64,000 bases of DNA, taken from contig NZ_MVOL01000011.1 of the NCBI RefSeq assembly GCF_002018875.1, positions 62,001-126,000 on the forward strand. Reading direction: 5' to 3'. The stretch is from Pseudomonas sp. MF4836. Its GTDB lineage: Bacteria > Pseudomonadota > Gammaproteobacteria > Pseudomonadales > Pseudomonadaceae. The notes below the pieces were generated by a model. That model worked only from the letters and a program-made list of their open reading frames with translations, was not told the DNA's origin and did no database searches. Shown in pieces: positions 26,470 through 34,367 of this stretch; the first letter of the stretch is position 1; every line of letters begins with the position of its first letter. The position numbers and the translations under genes are program-made.

Positions 26470-27720
26470 ATGAGCAGCGAGACCATCAGCCGTTCGATTT
26501 CCATCGTCCATCCGATCCTTCTCAGCCACGGCAAAAATGCCGAGGTCTGGGATGGCGACGGCAAGCGCTACATCGATTTTGTCGGCGGCATTGGCGTGCT
26601 CAACCTCGGGCACTGCAACCCGCGGGTGGTGGCGGCGATCCGGGAGCAGGCAGGCAAACTCACCCATTACGCGTTCAACGCCGCCCCCCACGGTCCCTAC
26701 ATCGACTTTATGCAGCGCCTGGCAGACTTTATCCCCGTGGGTTACCCGGTCAGCGGCATGCTCACCAACAGCGGTGCGGAAGCGGCGGAGAACGCCCTGA
26801 AAATCGTGCGCGGCGCCACTGGGCGCACGGCGATGATCGCTTTCGACGGCGGCTTCCACGGCCGCACCCTGGCCACCCTCAACCTCAACGGCAAGGTCGC
26901 GCCCTACAAGCAGAAGGTGGGGGTGCTGCCGGGCCCGGTGTATCACCTGCCCTTCCCCAGCAAGGACAACGGCGTCAGCTGCGCCGAGGCCCTCAAGGCC
27001 ATGGAGCGGCTGTTCAGCGTGGAAATCGATGTGGCCGACGTCGCCTGTTTCATCGTCGAGCCGGTCCAGGGCGAAGGCGGCTTCCTGGCCCTGGATGCGG
27101 AGTTCGCCCGGGCCTTGCGGCGCTTCTGCGACCAGCATGGGATTGTGTTGATCGTCGATGAAATCCAGTCCGGATTCGGCCGCACCGGGCAGCGTTTCGC
27201 CTTCTCGCGCCTGGGCATCGAGCCGGACCTGATCCTGCTCGGCAAAAGCATTGGTGGTGGCGTGCCCCTGGGGGCGGTGGTCGGGCGCCGCGAGCTGCTG
27301 GACAACCTGCCCAAGGGCGGCCTGGGCGGCACCTACTCCGGCAACCCACTGGCCTGCGCGGCGGCCCTGGCCACTCTGGACGAGATGAGCGATGAACGCC
27401 TGCAACTATGGGGTGAGCGCCAGGAGCAGGCGATTGTCGAGCGCTACCAGCGCTGGCAGGCGCAGAAAATTTCGCCTTACCTGGGACGCCTGACCGGGGT
27501 CGGCGCCATGCGCGGTATCGAGTTGGTCACCCCTCAGGGCGCACCGGCGCCCGAGCAACTGAGCGCGCTGCTGGCCAGCGCCCGCGAAGCCGGCCTGCTG
27601 TTGATGCCCAGCGGCAAGGCGCGGCACATCATTCGCTTGCTGGCGCCCTTGACCATCGAGCCCGAAGTGCTCGAAGAAGGGTTGGATATCCTTGAAGCCT
27701 GCCTCGCCGGCCTGGCGTAG
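26470..27720 (+). CDS. Class III aminotransferase (4-aminobutyrate type)
   Basis: The 416-residue PLP enzyme matches 4-aminobutyrate transaminase: SGAEAAENALKIVRGATGR at the cofactor phosphate, the VDEIQSGFGRTG active-site motif, the PLP-lysine in LLGKSIGGGVPLGAV, and the GTYSGNPLACAA motif. It probably moves an omega-amino group to 2-oxoglutarate. Close relatives use GABA, 5-aminovalerate or beta-alanine, so the exact substrate is open. Start ATG 26470 is preceded by CCCCTCAGC-like weak sequence. The LysR gene just upstream and the AapJ-like gene suggest amino acid uptake and breakdown. Confidence 0.88.
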   Translation: MSSETISRSISIVHPILLSHGKNAEVWDGDGKRYIDFVGGIGVLNLGHCNPRVVAAIREQAGKLTHYAFNAAPHGPYIDFMQRLADFIPVGYPVSGMLTNSGAEAAENALKIVRGATGRTAMIAFDGGFHGRTLATLNLNGKVAPYKQKVGVLPGPVYHLPFPSKDNGVSCAEALKAMERLFSVEIDVADVACFIVEPVQGEGGFLALDAEFARALRRFCDQHGIVLIVDEIQSGFGRTGQRFAFSRLGIEPDLILLGKSIGGGVPLGAVVGRRELLDNLPKGGLGGTYSGNPLACAAALATLDEMSDERLQLWGERQEQAIVERYQRWQAQKISPYLGRLTGVGAMRGIELVTPQGAPAPEQLSALLASAREAGLLLMPSGKARHIIRLLAPLTIEPEVLEEGLDILEACLAGLA

Positions 27721-27721
27721 G

Positions 27722-28171
27722 TCAGAGGCCCTTGAGCAGGCTGCCCCGGGTGACGCGCCGGGGCTTGCGCCTGATCAGCCCCGGCACGCCGCAGATCACA
27801 AACAGCAGGCCCAGGCCGCCGATCACAACCGGCGTGGCCCACAGGGCCCAGGGGTCATCGATGATCGCGCTATTGGCCGGACGCTCGGGGGAATACAGGA
27901 CTCGCACCGGCTGGCCGATCTGGTAACCGAAGATAAAACCGCCCTGGGGGTAGGAAATTTTCTCGCCAGCGATGCTGGTGAAGTCGATCTGCGGGTGCGC
28001 GCCGCCCGCGTTCAGTTCGCTGACCAGGCCCTGGGCCACTTTCGCCTCGGAGACAAAGTCATAACGGTCGCTGGCGACCTTGCCGGCGATCAACAGCAGG
28101 CCGGCGCCGATCAGGGTGATCAACAGGCTGGAGAACATCCCGCCGGAGCGCGAGTGAGGGGCGTAAGCCAT
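27722..28171 (-). CDS. DUF3592-family membrane protein (copy 1)
   Basis: The 149-residue protein has two membrane segments (about residues 13-32 and 110-132) flanking a soluble domain with the SYPQGGFIFGYQIGQPVRVLYSPERPANSAIIDDP signature region. This matches DUF3592 proteins as I know the family. It is similar throughout to the protein encoded at 40588-41031, so the window has two paralogues. It is convergent with the aminotransferase gene, whose stop lies two bases away. Function is unknown. Confidence 0.8.
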   Translation of the reverse strand: MAYAPHSRSGGMFSSLLITLIGAGLLLIAGKVASDRYDFVSEAKVAQGLVSELNAGGAHPQIDFTSIAGEKISYPQGGFIFGYQIGQPVRVLYSPERPANSAIIDDPWALWATPVVIGGLGLLFVICGVPGLIRRKPRRVTRGSLLKGL

Positions 28172-28404
28172 AAGCAGTCTCGATACTCATCCGTTGAAGA
28201 GGCGGCCACCATAGCAGAACCCTACGGGGTGAAAAACCGCCCGGGCCACCCACCACGAGCGGGCGCCATGCAGCAATTGGGCTGCGGGCCTGGCCGGAAG
28301 TTCCACCGTCTTCCGCCGCCGACAAAGTCGCAGTTCACAGAACAGGCCTCCCCCGCTAAGGTGGGGCGCTGACGTTAGGCAAGGCCGTGGCCAGGGGTAA
28401 ACAC

Positions 28405-28800
28405 ATGCAAATCCGCCCGATCCTCCCTGAGGAAATCGAAACCGTACGGCTGTTTCTCGGGGCCAATGGCTGGGGCCACCGCATCGGGTCGCCCTCGCAC
28501 TTTGCGCAATTGATCGCCCACTCCCAGCACACTGCCGTGGCGTTCAAGGATGGACAGGTGGTCGGTTTTGCCCGTGGCATCAGCGACGGTCTGTCCAATG
28601 GTTACCTGTCGATGGTGGTGGTCGCCAGCGAACACCGGGGCCAAGGCATCGGCCGTGGGCTGGTGCAGCAGATCATGGGCGACGACCCGCAGATCACCTG
28701 GGTATTGCGCGCCGGCCGTCCCGGTGCCGAAGCGTTCTTCGAAAAACTGGGGTTTGCCCGCTCGAACATCGCCATGGAACGCCCGCGACATCCTGCATAA
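28405..28800 (+). CDS. GNAT-family N-acetyltransferase
   Basis: The 131-residue protein has the GNAT fold, with the acetyl-CoA pyrophosphate-binding motif VASEHRGQGIGRGLVQQIM (Gln/Arg-x-x-Gly-x-Gly/Ala pattern) in the middle and a C-terminal FEKLGFARS strand. The ATG at 28405, with AGGGG upstream, is preferred to a GTG at 28387. The substrate is unknown. It precedes the SUKH-like gene by 38 bases on the same strand and may be co-transcribed with it. Confidence 0.87.
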   Translation: MQIRPILPEEIETVRLFLGANGWGHRIGSPSHFAQLIAHSQHTAVAFKDGQVVGFARGISDGLSNGYLSMVVVASEHRGQGIGRGLVQQIMGDDPQITWVLRAGRPGAEAFFEKLGFARSNIAMERPRHPA

Positions 28801-28838
28801 TCCCTGCCCCACTCACCGCCACCGCGCAAGGAAGCCCC

Positions 28839-29468
28839 ATGTCCGACCTCGATAACACCTCCGACACCTGGCCACCTGCCGATTGCCCGGCCTTGGCATG
28901 GCCGGCGCTGCCCGATCCGCAGGCGCGCCTGGCCTGGTATCAGGCCGTGATCAAGGCTTACGCCGCCCTGTGGGAGGGCCATGTCTCGGCCCCCATGCTG
29001 ACACCGGTCGCTGAAGGCGCCATCCAGGCGCTGGAGCAGCAACTGGGCTGCGCCCTGCCCGCGCCCCTGCGTCAGTACCACCTGCAACTGGGGGCGCTGT
29101 CCCTGGCCGAAACCCTGTGCAGCGTGCATCACGGCCCGGTGTGCATCCAGCCGCTGCTGGCGGCCTATCCCGGCATCACCGATATCTATGAAGACAACCT
29201 GGACCTGCCGCTGGTCGAGGCCCTGGTCGCGTTTGGGGATTACCTGGGCAACGGCAATATGTTCTGTTTCCACCGCCAGGACGGGGCGGTCTACTACTTT
29301 GACCATGACACCGAGCCGGCCCTGACGCGGTTTTTCGATTCAACCCAGGACTACCTCGACGCCCTGATGCTGCGCTGCCTGGCGGAGGTTCACGACGACG
29401 ATGACACCGGCGAAGCGCTGCTCGGTGCCCGCTATGGCGAGAGCCTGGTGCGCAAGTGGCTCTACTGA
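28839..29468 (+). CDS. SMI1/KNR4 (SUKH)-like protein
   Basis: The 209-residue protein shows the SUKH pattern: an IQALEQQLGCALPAPLRQYHLQLG segment (residues about 62-85) and, after a gap, ALVAFGDYLGNGNMFCFHRQDGAVYYFDH with an FDSTQDYLDAL end. SUKH proteins are often immunity proteins for polymorphic or contact-dependent toxins, but are also found as solitary regulators. No toxin gene lies beside it. The acidic tail (DDDDTGEALLG) is visible. Function here is unproven. Confidence 0.75.
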   Translation: MSDLDNTSDTWPPADCPALAWPALPDPQARLAWYQAVIKAYAALWEGHVSAPMLTPVAEGAIQALEQQLGCALPAPLRQYHLQLGALSLAETLCSVHHGPVCIQPLLAAYPGITDIYEDNLDLPLVEALVAFGDYLGNGNMFCFHRQDGAVYYFDHDTEPALTRFFDSTQDYLDALMLRCLAEVHDDDDTGEALLGARYGESLVRKWLY

Positions 29469-29475
29469 TCAAGGC

Positions 29476-29848
29476 TCAATCGGTGGCCTTGTCCACCGCC
29501 AGGCCGATCAGCACCAGGGGCAACAGGGCAATCACGAACACCGTGGTCCAGGCGCCGATGTAGGCATCGTCGAACTTGTCGCCCAGGCTGCGTTTCGCCT
29601 TGGGCGCCTCGGCGCGCTCCAGCTTGGCCTCAAGGCCATAGGTGTAACTCCCGGCCGGTTCACCGCACGGGGCCTGGCAGGCATCACTGCTCAGGCTGGC
29701 ATAACGATCACCGACATTGCGCGCCCGCCCCTCGCTGTTCGGCGCCCGGGTCGCGGCGTTGCTGAGGACGACGCGGTTTTGCAGTTGATCTTTCAGCGGC
29801 CCGAATAGTGATCGAAAGGCTGGTGGCGATACAGAGCGTGCGGTTCAT
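29476..29848 (-). pseudogene. Frameshifted small membrane-protein gene
   Basis: An ATG at 29848 has a good AAGGA Shine-Dalgarno sequence and opens MNRTLCIATSLS. That frame continues only 46 codons and the later part has no sensible composition. The frame one base further on has no start codon but continues, without stops, for about 120 codons down to the TGA at 29476. It encodes a plausible protein ending in a hydrophobic segment (VFVIALLPLVLIGLAVDKATD is the terminal pattern) with cysteines DACQAPCGEP. A single skipped base in the CTTTCG region near 29816 would join the two. This is either a real inactivating frameshift, a sequencing error, or programmed frameshifting. Confidence 0.65.
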
Positions 29849-29961
29849 GACTCGTTCCTTGAGTGCGGGGTGACCTGGAGCCGGGCTCGGGGAGAGTAAG
29901 GTACACCGGGTGGCAAACGCCATATGATGTGCGCCGTCACTGTTATCAGCCCTGCGAGCCT

Positions 29962-30378
29962 ATGAACCCAATGTCCGAGCTTCCCTGCTACGACGGCAGC
30001 TGCCTGTGCGGCGCCGTGCGCTATCGCCTGCACCAGGCGATCAAGGCGGTCAGCCACTGCCACTGTGGCCAGTGCCGCAAATCCCACGGCGCCGCCTTTG
30101 CCTCCTACGGCAGCGTGCGGCGCGCGGCCCTTGAATGGCTCGGCGGCCAGGACCAGCTGCGCGCCTATCGCTCATCACCGACGGTGCTTCGCGAATTCTG
30201 CGGGGTGTGCGGTTCAAGCCTGTTCTGGTCGAACAGCGCCGGCGACTTCCCGGACTGGGTCTCGGTGGCCCTGGGGACCCTCGACAGCGAGTTAGTAGCG
30301 GCGCGCCAACAGCATATCCACGTCGACTCCAAAGCCTGCTGGCTGGACATCACCGACACCTGGCCGCAAATACCCTAG
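29962..30378 (+). CDS. GFA-family (glutathione-dependent formaldehyde-activating-like) protein
   Basis: The 138-residue protein has the zinc-binding Cys pattern of the GFA/CENP-V fold: GSCLCGAVRY (Cys-x-Cys), CHCGQCRKSHG and CGVCGSSLFW. It is cytosolic. The family binds glutathione adducts or other thiol compounds in some members, but most members, like this one, have no known substrate. The ATG at 29962 is used; an ATG nine bases downstream is an alternative. It is divergent from the frameshifted membrane-protein gene and convergent with msrA. Confidence 0.87.
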   Translation: MNPMSELPCYDGSCLCGAVRYRLHQAIKAVSHCHCGQCRKSHGAAFASYGSVRRAALEWLGGQDQLRAYRSSPTVLREFCGVCGSSLFWSNSAGDFPDWVSVALGTLDSELVAARQQHIHVDSKACWLDITDTWPQIP

Positions 30379-30392
30379 CGGCCAGCGACGGG

Positions 30393-31094
30393 TCAGGAAC
30401 CGCCTTTGACCAGCACTGGCTGCTCCTGGTAGCGCCGCGGGTACAGCTGTTTCAGGTGGGCAACCTTGGGCAGGTCGTTGACCACGATATAGGGGTACGC
30501 CGGATGCTCAGTGAGGAAGTCCTGATGGTAGTCCTCGGCTGGGTAGAAGCCTTTGTCGTGCTCCAGCCGGGTGACGATGGGCTTGCCGAACACATGGGCC
30601 GCGTCGAGCTGGACGATATAGGCCTGGGCCACCCGTTGTTGCTCAGGGCTTTGCACAAACAGCGCCGATCGGTACTGCGTGCCGCTGTCCGGGCCCTGGC
30701 GGTCGAGTTCGGTGGGGTCGTGAGCCACTGAAAAGTAAATCTGCAACAGGCTGCCGTAGCTGACCTGGGTCGGGTCGAAGGTCACCTGCACCGATTCGGC
30801 ATGCCCGGTATCACCGTCGCTGACCCGTTCGTACCGGGCGGTATCGGCCGCGCCCCCGGCGTAACCGGAAACCGCGCGCTGCACCCCTTTCACATGCTGG
30901 AATACCCCCTGCACGCCCCAGAAACAGCCCCCGGCAAAGACTGCGGTTTCGCTGTGGGCCTGGGTGTTTTCATCCAGGGCCGGGGCCGCGATGACCACCG
31001 GTTCTTCACTGCGGCCAAAGGAAAAAGCCGAACACTGGCCGACCACCCCGACCATGGCCAGGCCCAGTAACAAGCGTTTGAAAGAGGTGTGCAT
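30393..31094 (-). CDS. msrA: Exported peptide-methionine (S)-S-oxide reductase MsrA
   Basis: The 233-residue enzyme reduces the S-epimer of methionine sulfoxide. The active-site motif GGCFWG places the catalytic cysteine at residue 57; the conserved GHAESVQV and AEDYHQDF segments follow. An N-terminal hydrophobic signal sequence (about residues 6-22) sends it to the periplasm, unlike the usual cytosolic MsrA, so it should need a periplasmic reductant. It lies 33 bases after dipZ on the same strand, last in the msrB-dipZ-msrA operon. Confidence 0.94.
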   Translation of the reverse strand: MHTSFKRLLLGLAMVGVVGQCSAFSFGRSEEPVVIAAPALDENTQAHSETAVFAGGCFWGVQGVFQHVKGVQRAVSGYAGGAADTARYERVSDGDTGHAESVQVTFDPTQVSYGSLLQIYFSVAHDPTELDRQGPDSGTQYRSALFVQSPEQQRVAQAYIVQLDAAHVFGKPIVTRLEHDKGFYPAEDYHQDFLTEHPAYPYIVVNDLPKVAHLKQLYPRRYQEQPVLVKGGS

Positions 31095-31127
31095 GGCGCA
31101 TGACTCCTGACAGAAAGGTACGGCGGC

Positions 31128-32933
31128 TCAACCGAAAGTGAAGGCGTAGGCCGAGACACCCGGGTCGAGAAATTCAATGCTGAAAGTGCGATCGCCCACC
31201 CCACCCGGCTGGCGCAGCAGTTGGTACAAACGCTGTTCGGTGACGCTGCCGCTGCCCTCCGGGGCGACGTCGACACCGTGGGCCGCGCCCGGGGCCTGGC
31301 CATCGATCGTCACCTTGAAGCGCACCGGCTTGCCGTCGGCGCCCGGGCCGAGCACCAGGTGCAGGTCACGGGCATGGAAGCGATAGACAATCCCCGCCCC
31401 GGCGGCCGAAGCCACCGCGCGTTCGGCGCCCACTTGCCACTGGCCGTTCAGGCCCCAGTCGTTCAGGGTCAGGCTGGCGGGGGCCTGGTAGGCCGCCACC
31501 GTGTCGGGAGCCAGGCTCGCCTCGGGCACAAAATGCTCGGAGCGTTGATAGCCGACGTAGGTTTCCGGCGAAGCCACCGTGCTCATGTCGGGTGCCTGCT
31601 GCACGCCCCGGGCATCGGCCTGGATCAGGCCGCCGCTGACGTTGCCGTTGCCGGCTTCACGCAACAGCTGCTGGATCACCCGTTCCGACTCGGCATAGTC
31701 GCCCTCGCCAAAGTGGTGATAGCGGATCCGCCCCTGGGCGTCGGCAAAGTAGTGGGCCGGCCAGTATTCATTGTTGAACGCGCGCCAGATCCGGTAATCG
31801 TTGTCGATCGCCACTGGGTAGGTGATGCCGAGGTTTTTCATGGCTTTGGTGACGTTGCCGACATCGCGTTCGAAGGCGAACTCCGGCGCGTGCACGCCAA
31901 TCACCACCAGCCCCTGGTCGCGGTATTTTTCGGCCCAGGCTTTGACATACGGCAGGGTCCGCAGGCAGTTGATGCAGGAGTAGGTCCAGAAATCCACCAG
32001 CACCACTTTGCCCTTCAAGGCTTGCGCATCCAGGGGCGGCGAGTTCAGCCATTGCACCGCACCGTCGAGCGCCGGCAACTGGCCCTCGATGGGCAGCGCG
32101 GGGTCCTTGGCGGTCGCTTTCATCGCGCCACCGGCGGCCATCATGCTGCCGCCGCCAGCGTCCCGGGGTGGCAGGTTTTGCGCCATCATCGCCCCGCCGC
32201 CGTTCGCCGATTTGCCCGCCAGGCGCCCAACCAGTGCCTGCTCCAGGCTGCCGGTGGAGGCCGTGGAGACTTGCGCCAGAATCCCGGTGTCCAGGCCCAG
32301 CGCGATGGCCACAACCCCGACCAGCATCGCGGCGCCCAGGCCGCGGCGCAGCCATTCACCGGCGCCGATCGTGCGCTTCATCGCGGCGTAGACCTTGCCG
32401 CCCAGCAACAGGGCCACGGCCAACGAGGTGGCGGCACCGGCCGCATAGGCCAGCAGTAACAGGCTGGTGCCCAGGTTCGCCCCCTGCAGGGCCGCGCCGG
32501 TCAGCAGCAAGCCGAGAATCGGCCCCGCACACGGCGCCCAGAGCAGGCCTGTGGCAACACCAATCAGCAACGACGCCCCAGGCCGTGGCCGGGCATCGTT
32601 GCCCGCGGCTTGCGACAGCCGGCTGCCGGCTGCCACCAGGGGCCGGGTCAGGCGTTCGGCCAGGTGCGGCAGCAGCAGCGTCAGCCCGAACAGCGCAACG
32701 CACAGCAATGCGAGCCAACGCCCGTACTGATTGACGTGTACCACCCAACTCCCGCCCACCGCCGCCAGGGTGGCGACCAGGGCGAATGTCAGGGCCATCC
32801 CCACCAGCAGCGGCAGGCCACTGCGCACAAACGGCTGCCCGGTGCGGGCGAAGACAAAGGGCAATACCGGCAGAATGCACGGGCTGACGATGGTCAGCAC
32901 ACCGCCGAGATAAGCGAGAAGTAGCAGCCACAT
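31128..32933 (-). CDS. dipZ: DipZ-type thiol transport/reductase (CcdA plus thioredoxin-like)
   Basis: The 601-residue membrane protein matches the DipZ arrangement. An N-terminal CcdA-like domain of about six membrane segments (residues 1-220) carries cysteines at 19 (SPCILP) and 135 (APCAGP), used to move electrons from cytosolic thioredoxin. A TlpA/thioredoxin-like domain follows with the active site CINC at 320-323, then a C-terminal beta-rich domain from about residue 450, probably galactose-binding-like. It would supply electrons to the periplasmic MsrA and MsrB encoded on either side. AAGGTCG lies before the ATG. Confidence 0.9.
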   Translation of the reverse strand: MWLLLLAYLGGVLTIVSPCILPVLPFVFARTGQPFVRSGLPLLVGMALTFALVATLAAVGGSWVVHVNQYGRWLALLCVALFGLTLLLPHLAERLTRPLVAAGSRLSQAAGNDARPRPGASLLIGVATGLLWAPCAGPILGLLLTGAALQGANLGTSLLLLAYAAGAATSLAVALLLGGKVYAAMKRTIGAGEWLRRGLGAAMLVGVVAIALGLDTGILAQVSTASTGSLEQALVGRLAGKSANGGGAMMAQNLPPRDAGGGSMMAAGGAMKATAKDPALPIEGQLPALDGAVQWLNSPPLDAQALKGKVVLVDFWTYSCINCLRTLPYVKAWAEKYRDQGLVVIGVHAPEFAFERDVGNVTKAMKNLGITYPVAIDNDYRIWRAFNNEYWPAHYFADAQGRIRYHHFGEGDYAESERVIQQLLREAGNGNVSGGLIQADARGVQQAPDMSTVASPETYVGYQRSEHFVPEASLAPDTVAAYQAPASLTLNDWGLNGQWQVGAERAVASAAGAGIVYRFHARDLHLVLGPGADGKPVRFKVTIDGQAPGAAHGVDVAPEGSGSVTEQRLYQLLRQPGGVGDRTFSIEFLDPGVSAYAFTFG

Positions 32934-32976
32934 GGCGACGACCTTTTTTCAGTGAGTAGAAGAATGTGTCCAGGGT

Positions 32977-33495
32977 TCACGCCGCGTGCGGCGCGAAATT
33001 CATTGCCACGCCGTTCATGCAGTAACGCAGGCCCGTGGGCCGCGGGCCGTCGTCGAAGACGTGCCCCAGGTGCCCGCCGCAGCGTCGGCAATGCACTTCG
33101 TTGCGCTGCATGCCGAAGCTTCGGTCGCTGCGGGTCGCCACGGCCTGCTCCAGGGGCGCCCAGAAGCTCGGCCAGCCGGTGCGGCTGTCGAACTTGGTGC
33201 GGGAAGAGAACAGCTCCAGGGCGCAGCCGGCACACCTGAAGGTGCCGTCACGGTGTTCGTCATTCAGCGGGCTGCTGTAGGCGCGCTCGGTGCCCTCCTC
33301 GCGCAGCACCTGGTACTGCTCGGCGCTGAGCAGGGTGCGCCATTCGCTGTCGCTGTGGCTGACCTCGAACACCTCATCCGCCCGGGCCTCGCTGATCAGC
33401 ACCGGGCTGCCGACCAACCGGGGCAGAACCCCAATGGCCAGGGCCGCTGCACCGAGGCTGCCACCTACCCGCAGAAACTGTCGCCGTGAAAACAT
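32977..33495 (-). CDS. msrB: Exported peptide-methionine (R)-S-oxide reductase MsrB
   Basis: The 172-residue enzyme reduces the R-epimer of methionine sulfoxide. The zinc cysteines are 88, 91, 136 and 139 (CAGC, CRRC), and the catalytic cysteine is 159 (LRYCMNG). An N-terminal twin-arginine signal (SRRQFLRVGG) with a hydrophobic stretch and a LISEARAD-like cleavage region exports it. The ATG at 33495 has GGGAGAGG upstream and is preferred to a start further upstream. First gene of the msrB-dipZ-msrA operon and divergent from the response-regulator operon. Confidence 0.94.
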   Translation of the reverse strand: MFSRRQFLRVGGSLGAAALAIGVLPRLVGSPVLISEARADEVFEVSHSDSEWRTLLSAEQYQVLREEGTERAYSSPLNDEHRDGTFRCAGCALELFSSRTKFDSRTGWPSFWAPLEQAVATRSDRSFGMQRNEVHCRRCGGHLGHVFDDGPRPTGLRYCMNGVAMNFAPHAA

Positions 33496-33650
33496 GAGCC
33501 TCTCCCGAAAAATCACCGTGGTTCGCGTTCAACACAGCCTAGGCTTGAGGTGGTCGCCAAATCCTCACGCACAGTTAAACAATTCGTGATAACTCGAGGC
33601 GCGCAAACCCCGCACAATAAGCGCCTTACGCAGCGAGGCCCGGAGTACCG

Positions 33651-34367
33651 ATGGAACAGCCCAAACGCGTCCTGGTGGTCGAGGACGACACCCACATCGC
33701 CGACCTGATCGTCTTGCACCTGCGTGACGAGCAGTTCGAGGTGGTGCACAGCGCCGACGGCAATCAGGGCCTGCGCCTGCTGGAACAAGGCGGCTGGGAT
33801 GCGTTGATCCTCGACCTGATGCTGCCCGGGGTCGACGGCCTGGAAATCTGCCGCCGCGCCCGCGCCATGACCCGCTACACCCCGATCATCATCACCAGCG
33901 CCCGCGCCAGCGAAATGCACCGCATCCTCGGCCTGGAACTGGGGGCCGACGACTACCTGGCCAAGCCGTTTTCCATGCTCGAGCTGGTGGCGCGGGTCAA
34001 GGCCCTGCTGCGCCGGGTCGATGCCATGGCGCGCAACCTGAAGATGGACGCCGGCAGCCTGGCCCTGGACGGCTTGGCCATCGACCCGCTGACCCGCGAC
34101 GTGGCGCTCGACGGCCGGCGCCTGGACCTGACGCCGCGCGAGTTCGACCTGCTGTACTTTTTCGCGCGCCAGCCGGGCAAGGTGTTCTCGCGCATGGACC
34201 TACTCAACGCGGTGTGGGGCTACAGCCATGATGGCTACGAGCACACGGTCAATACCCATATCAACCGGCTGCGGGCGAAGATCGAAAGCGACCCGGCGCA
34301 ACCGACGCGCATCCTCACGGTGTGGGGGCGCGGCTATAAATTCGCCGCGAGCCAGGAGCCCGCATGA
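33651..34367 (+). CDS. OmpR-family response regulator near the Msr operon
   Basis: The 238-residue protein has a receiver domain (Glu11, Asp12, Asp13; phospho-acceptor Asp55 in ILDLMLPG; Lys in LAKPF) and a C-terminal winged-helix domain (YFFARQPGKVFSR and TVNTHINRLRAKIE). GGAG lies before the ATG. It overlaps the kinase gene by four bases and is divergent from msrB with about 155 bases between. Control of the msr operon is the likely role, as HprSR controls msrPQ in E. coli; here it is inferred from position only. Confidence 0.94.
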   Translation: MEQPKRVLVVEDDTHIADLIVLHLRDEQFEVVHSADGNQGLRLLEQGGWDALILDLMLPGVDGLEICRRARAMTRYTPIIITSARASEMHRILGLELGADDYLAKPFSMLELVARVKALLRRVDAMARNLKMDAGSLALDGLAIDPLTRDVALDGRRLDLTPREFDLLYFFARQPGKVFSRMDLLNAVWGYSHDGYEHTVNTHINRLRAKIESDPAQPTRILTVWGRGYKFAASQEPA

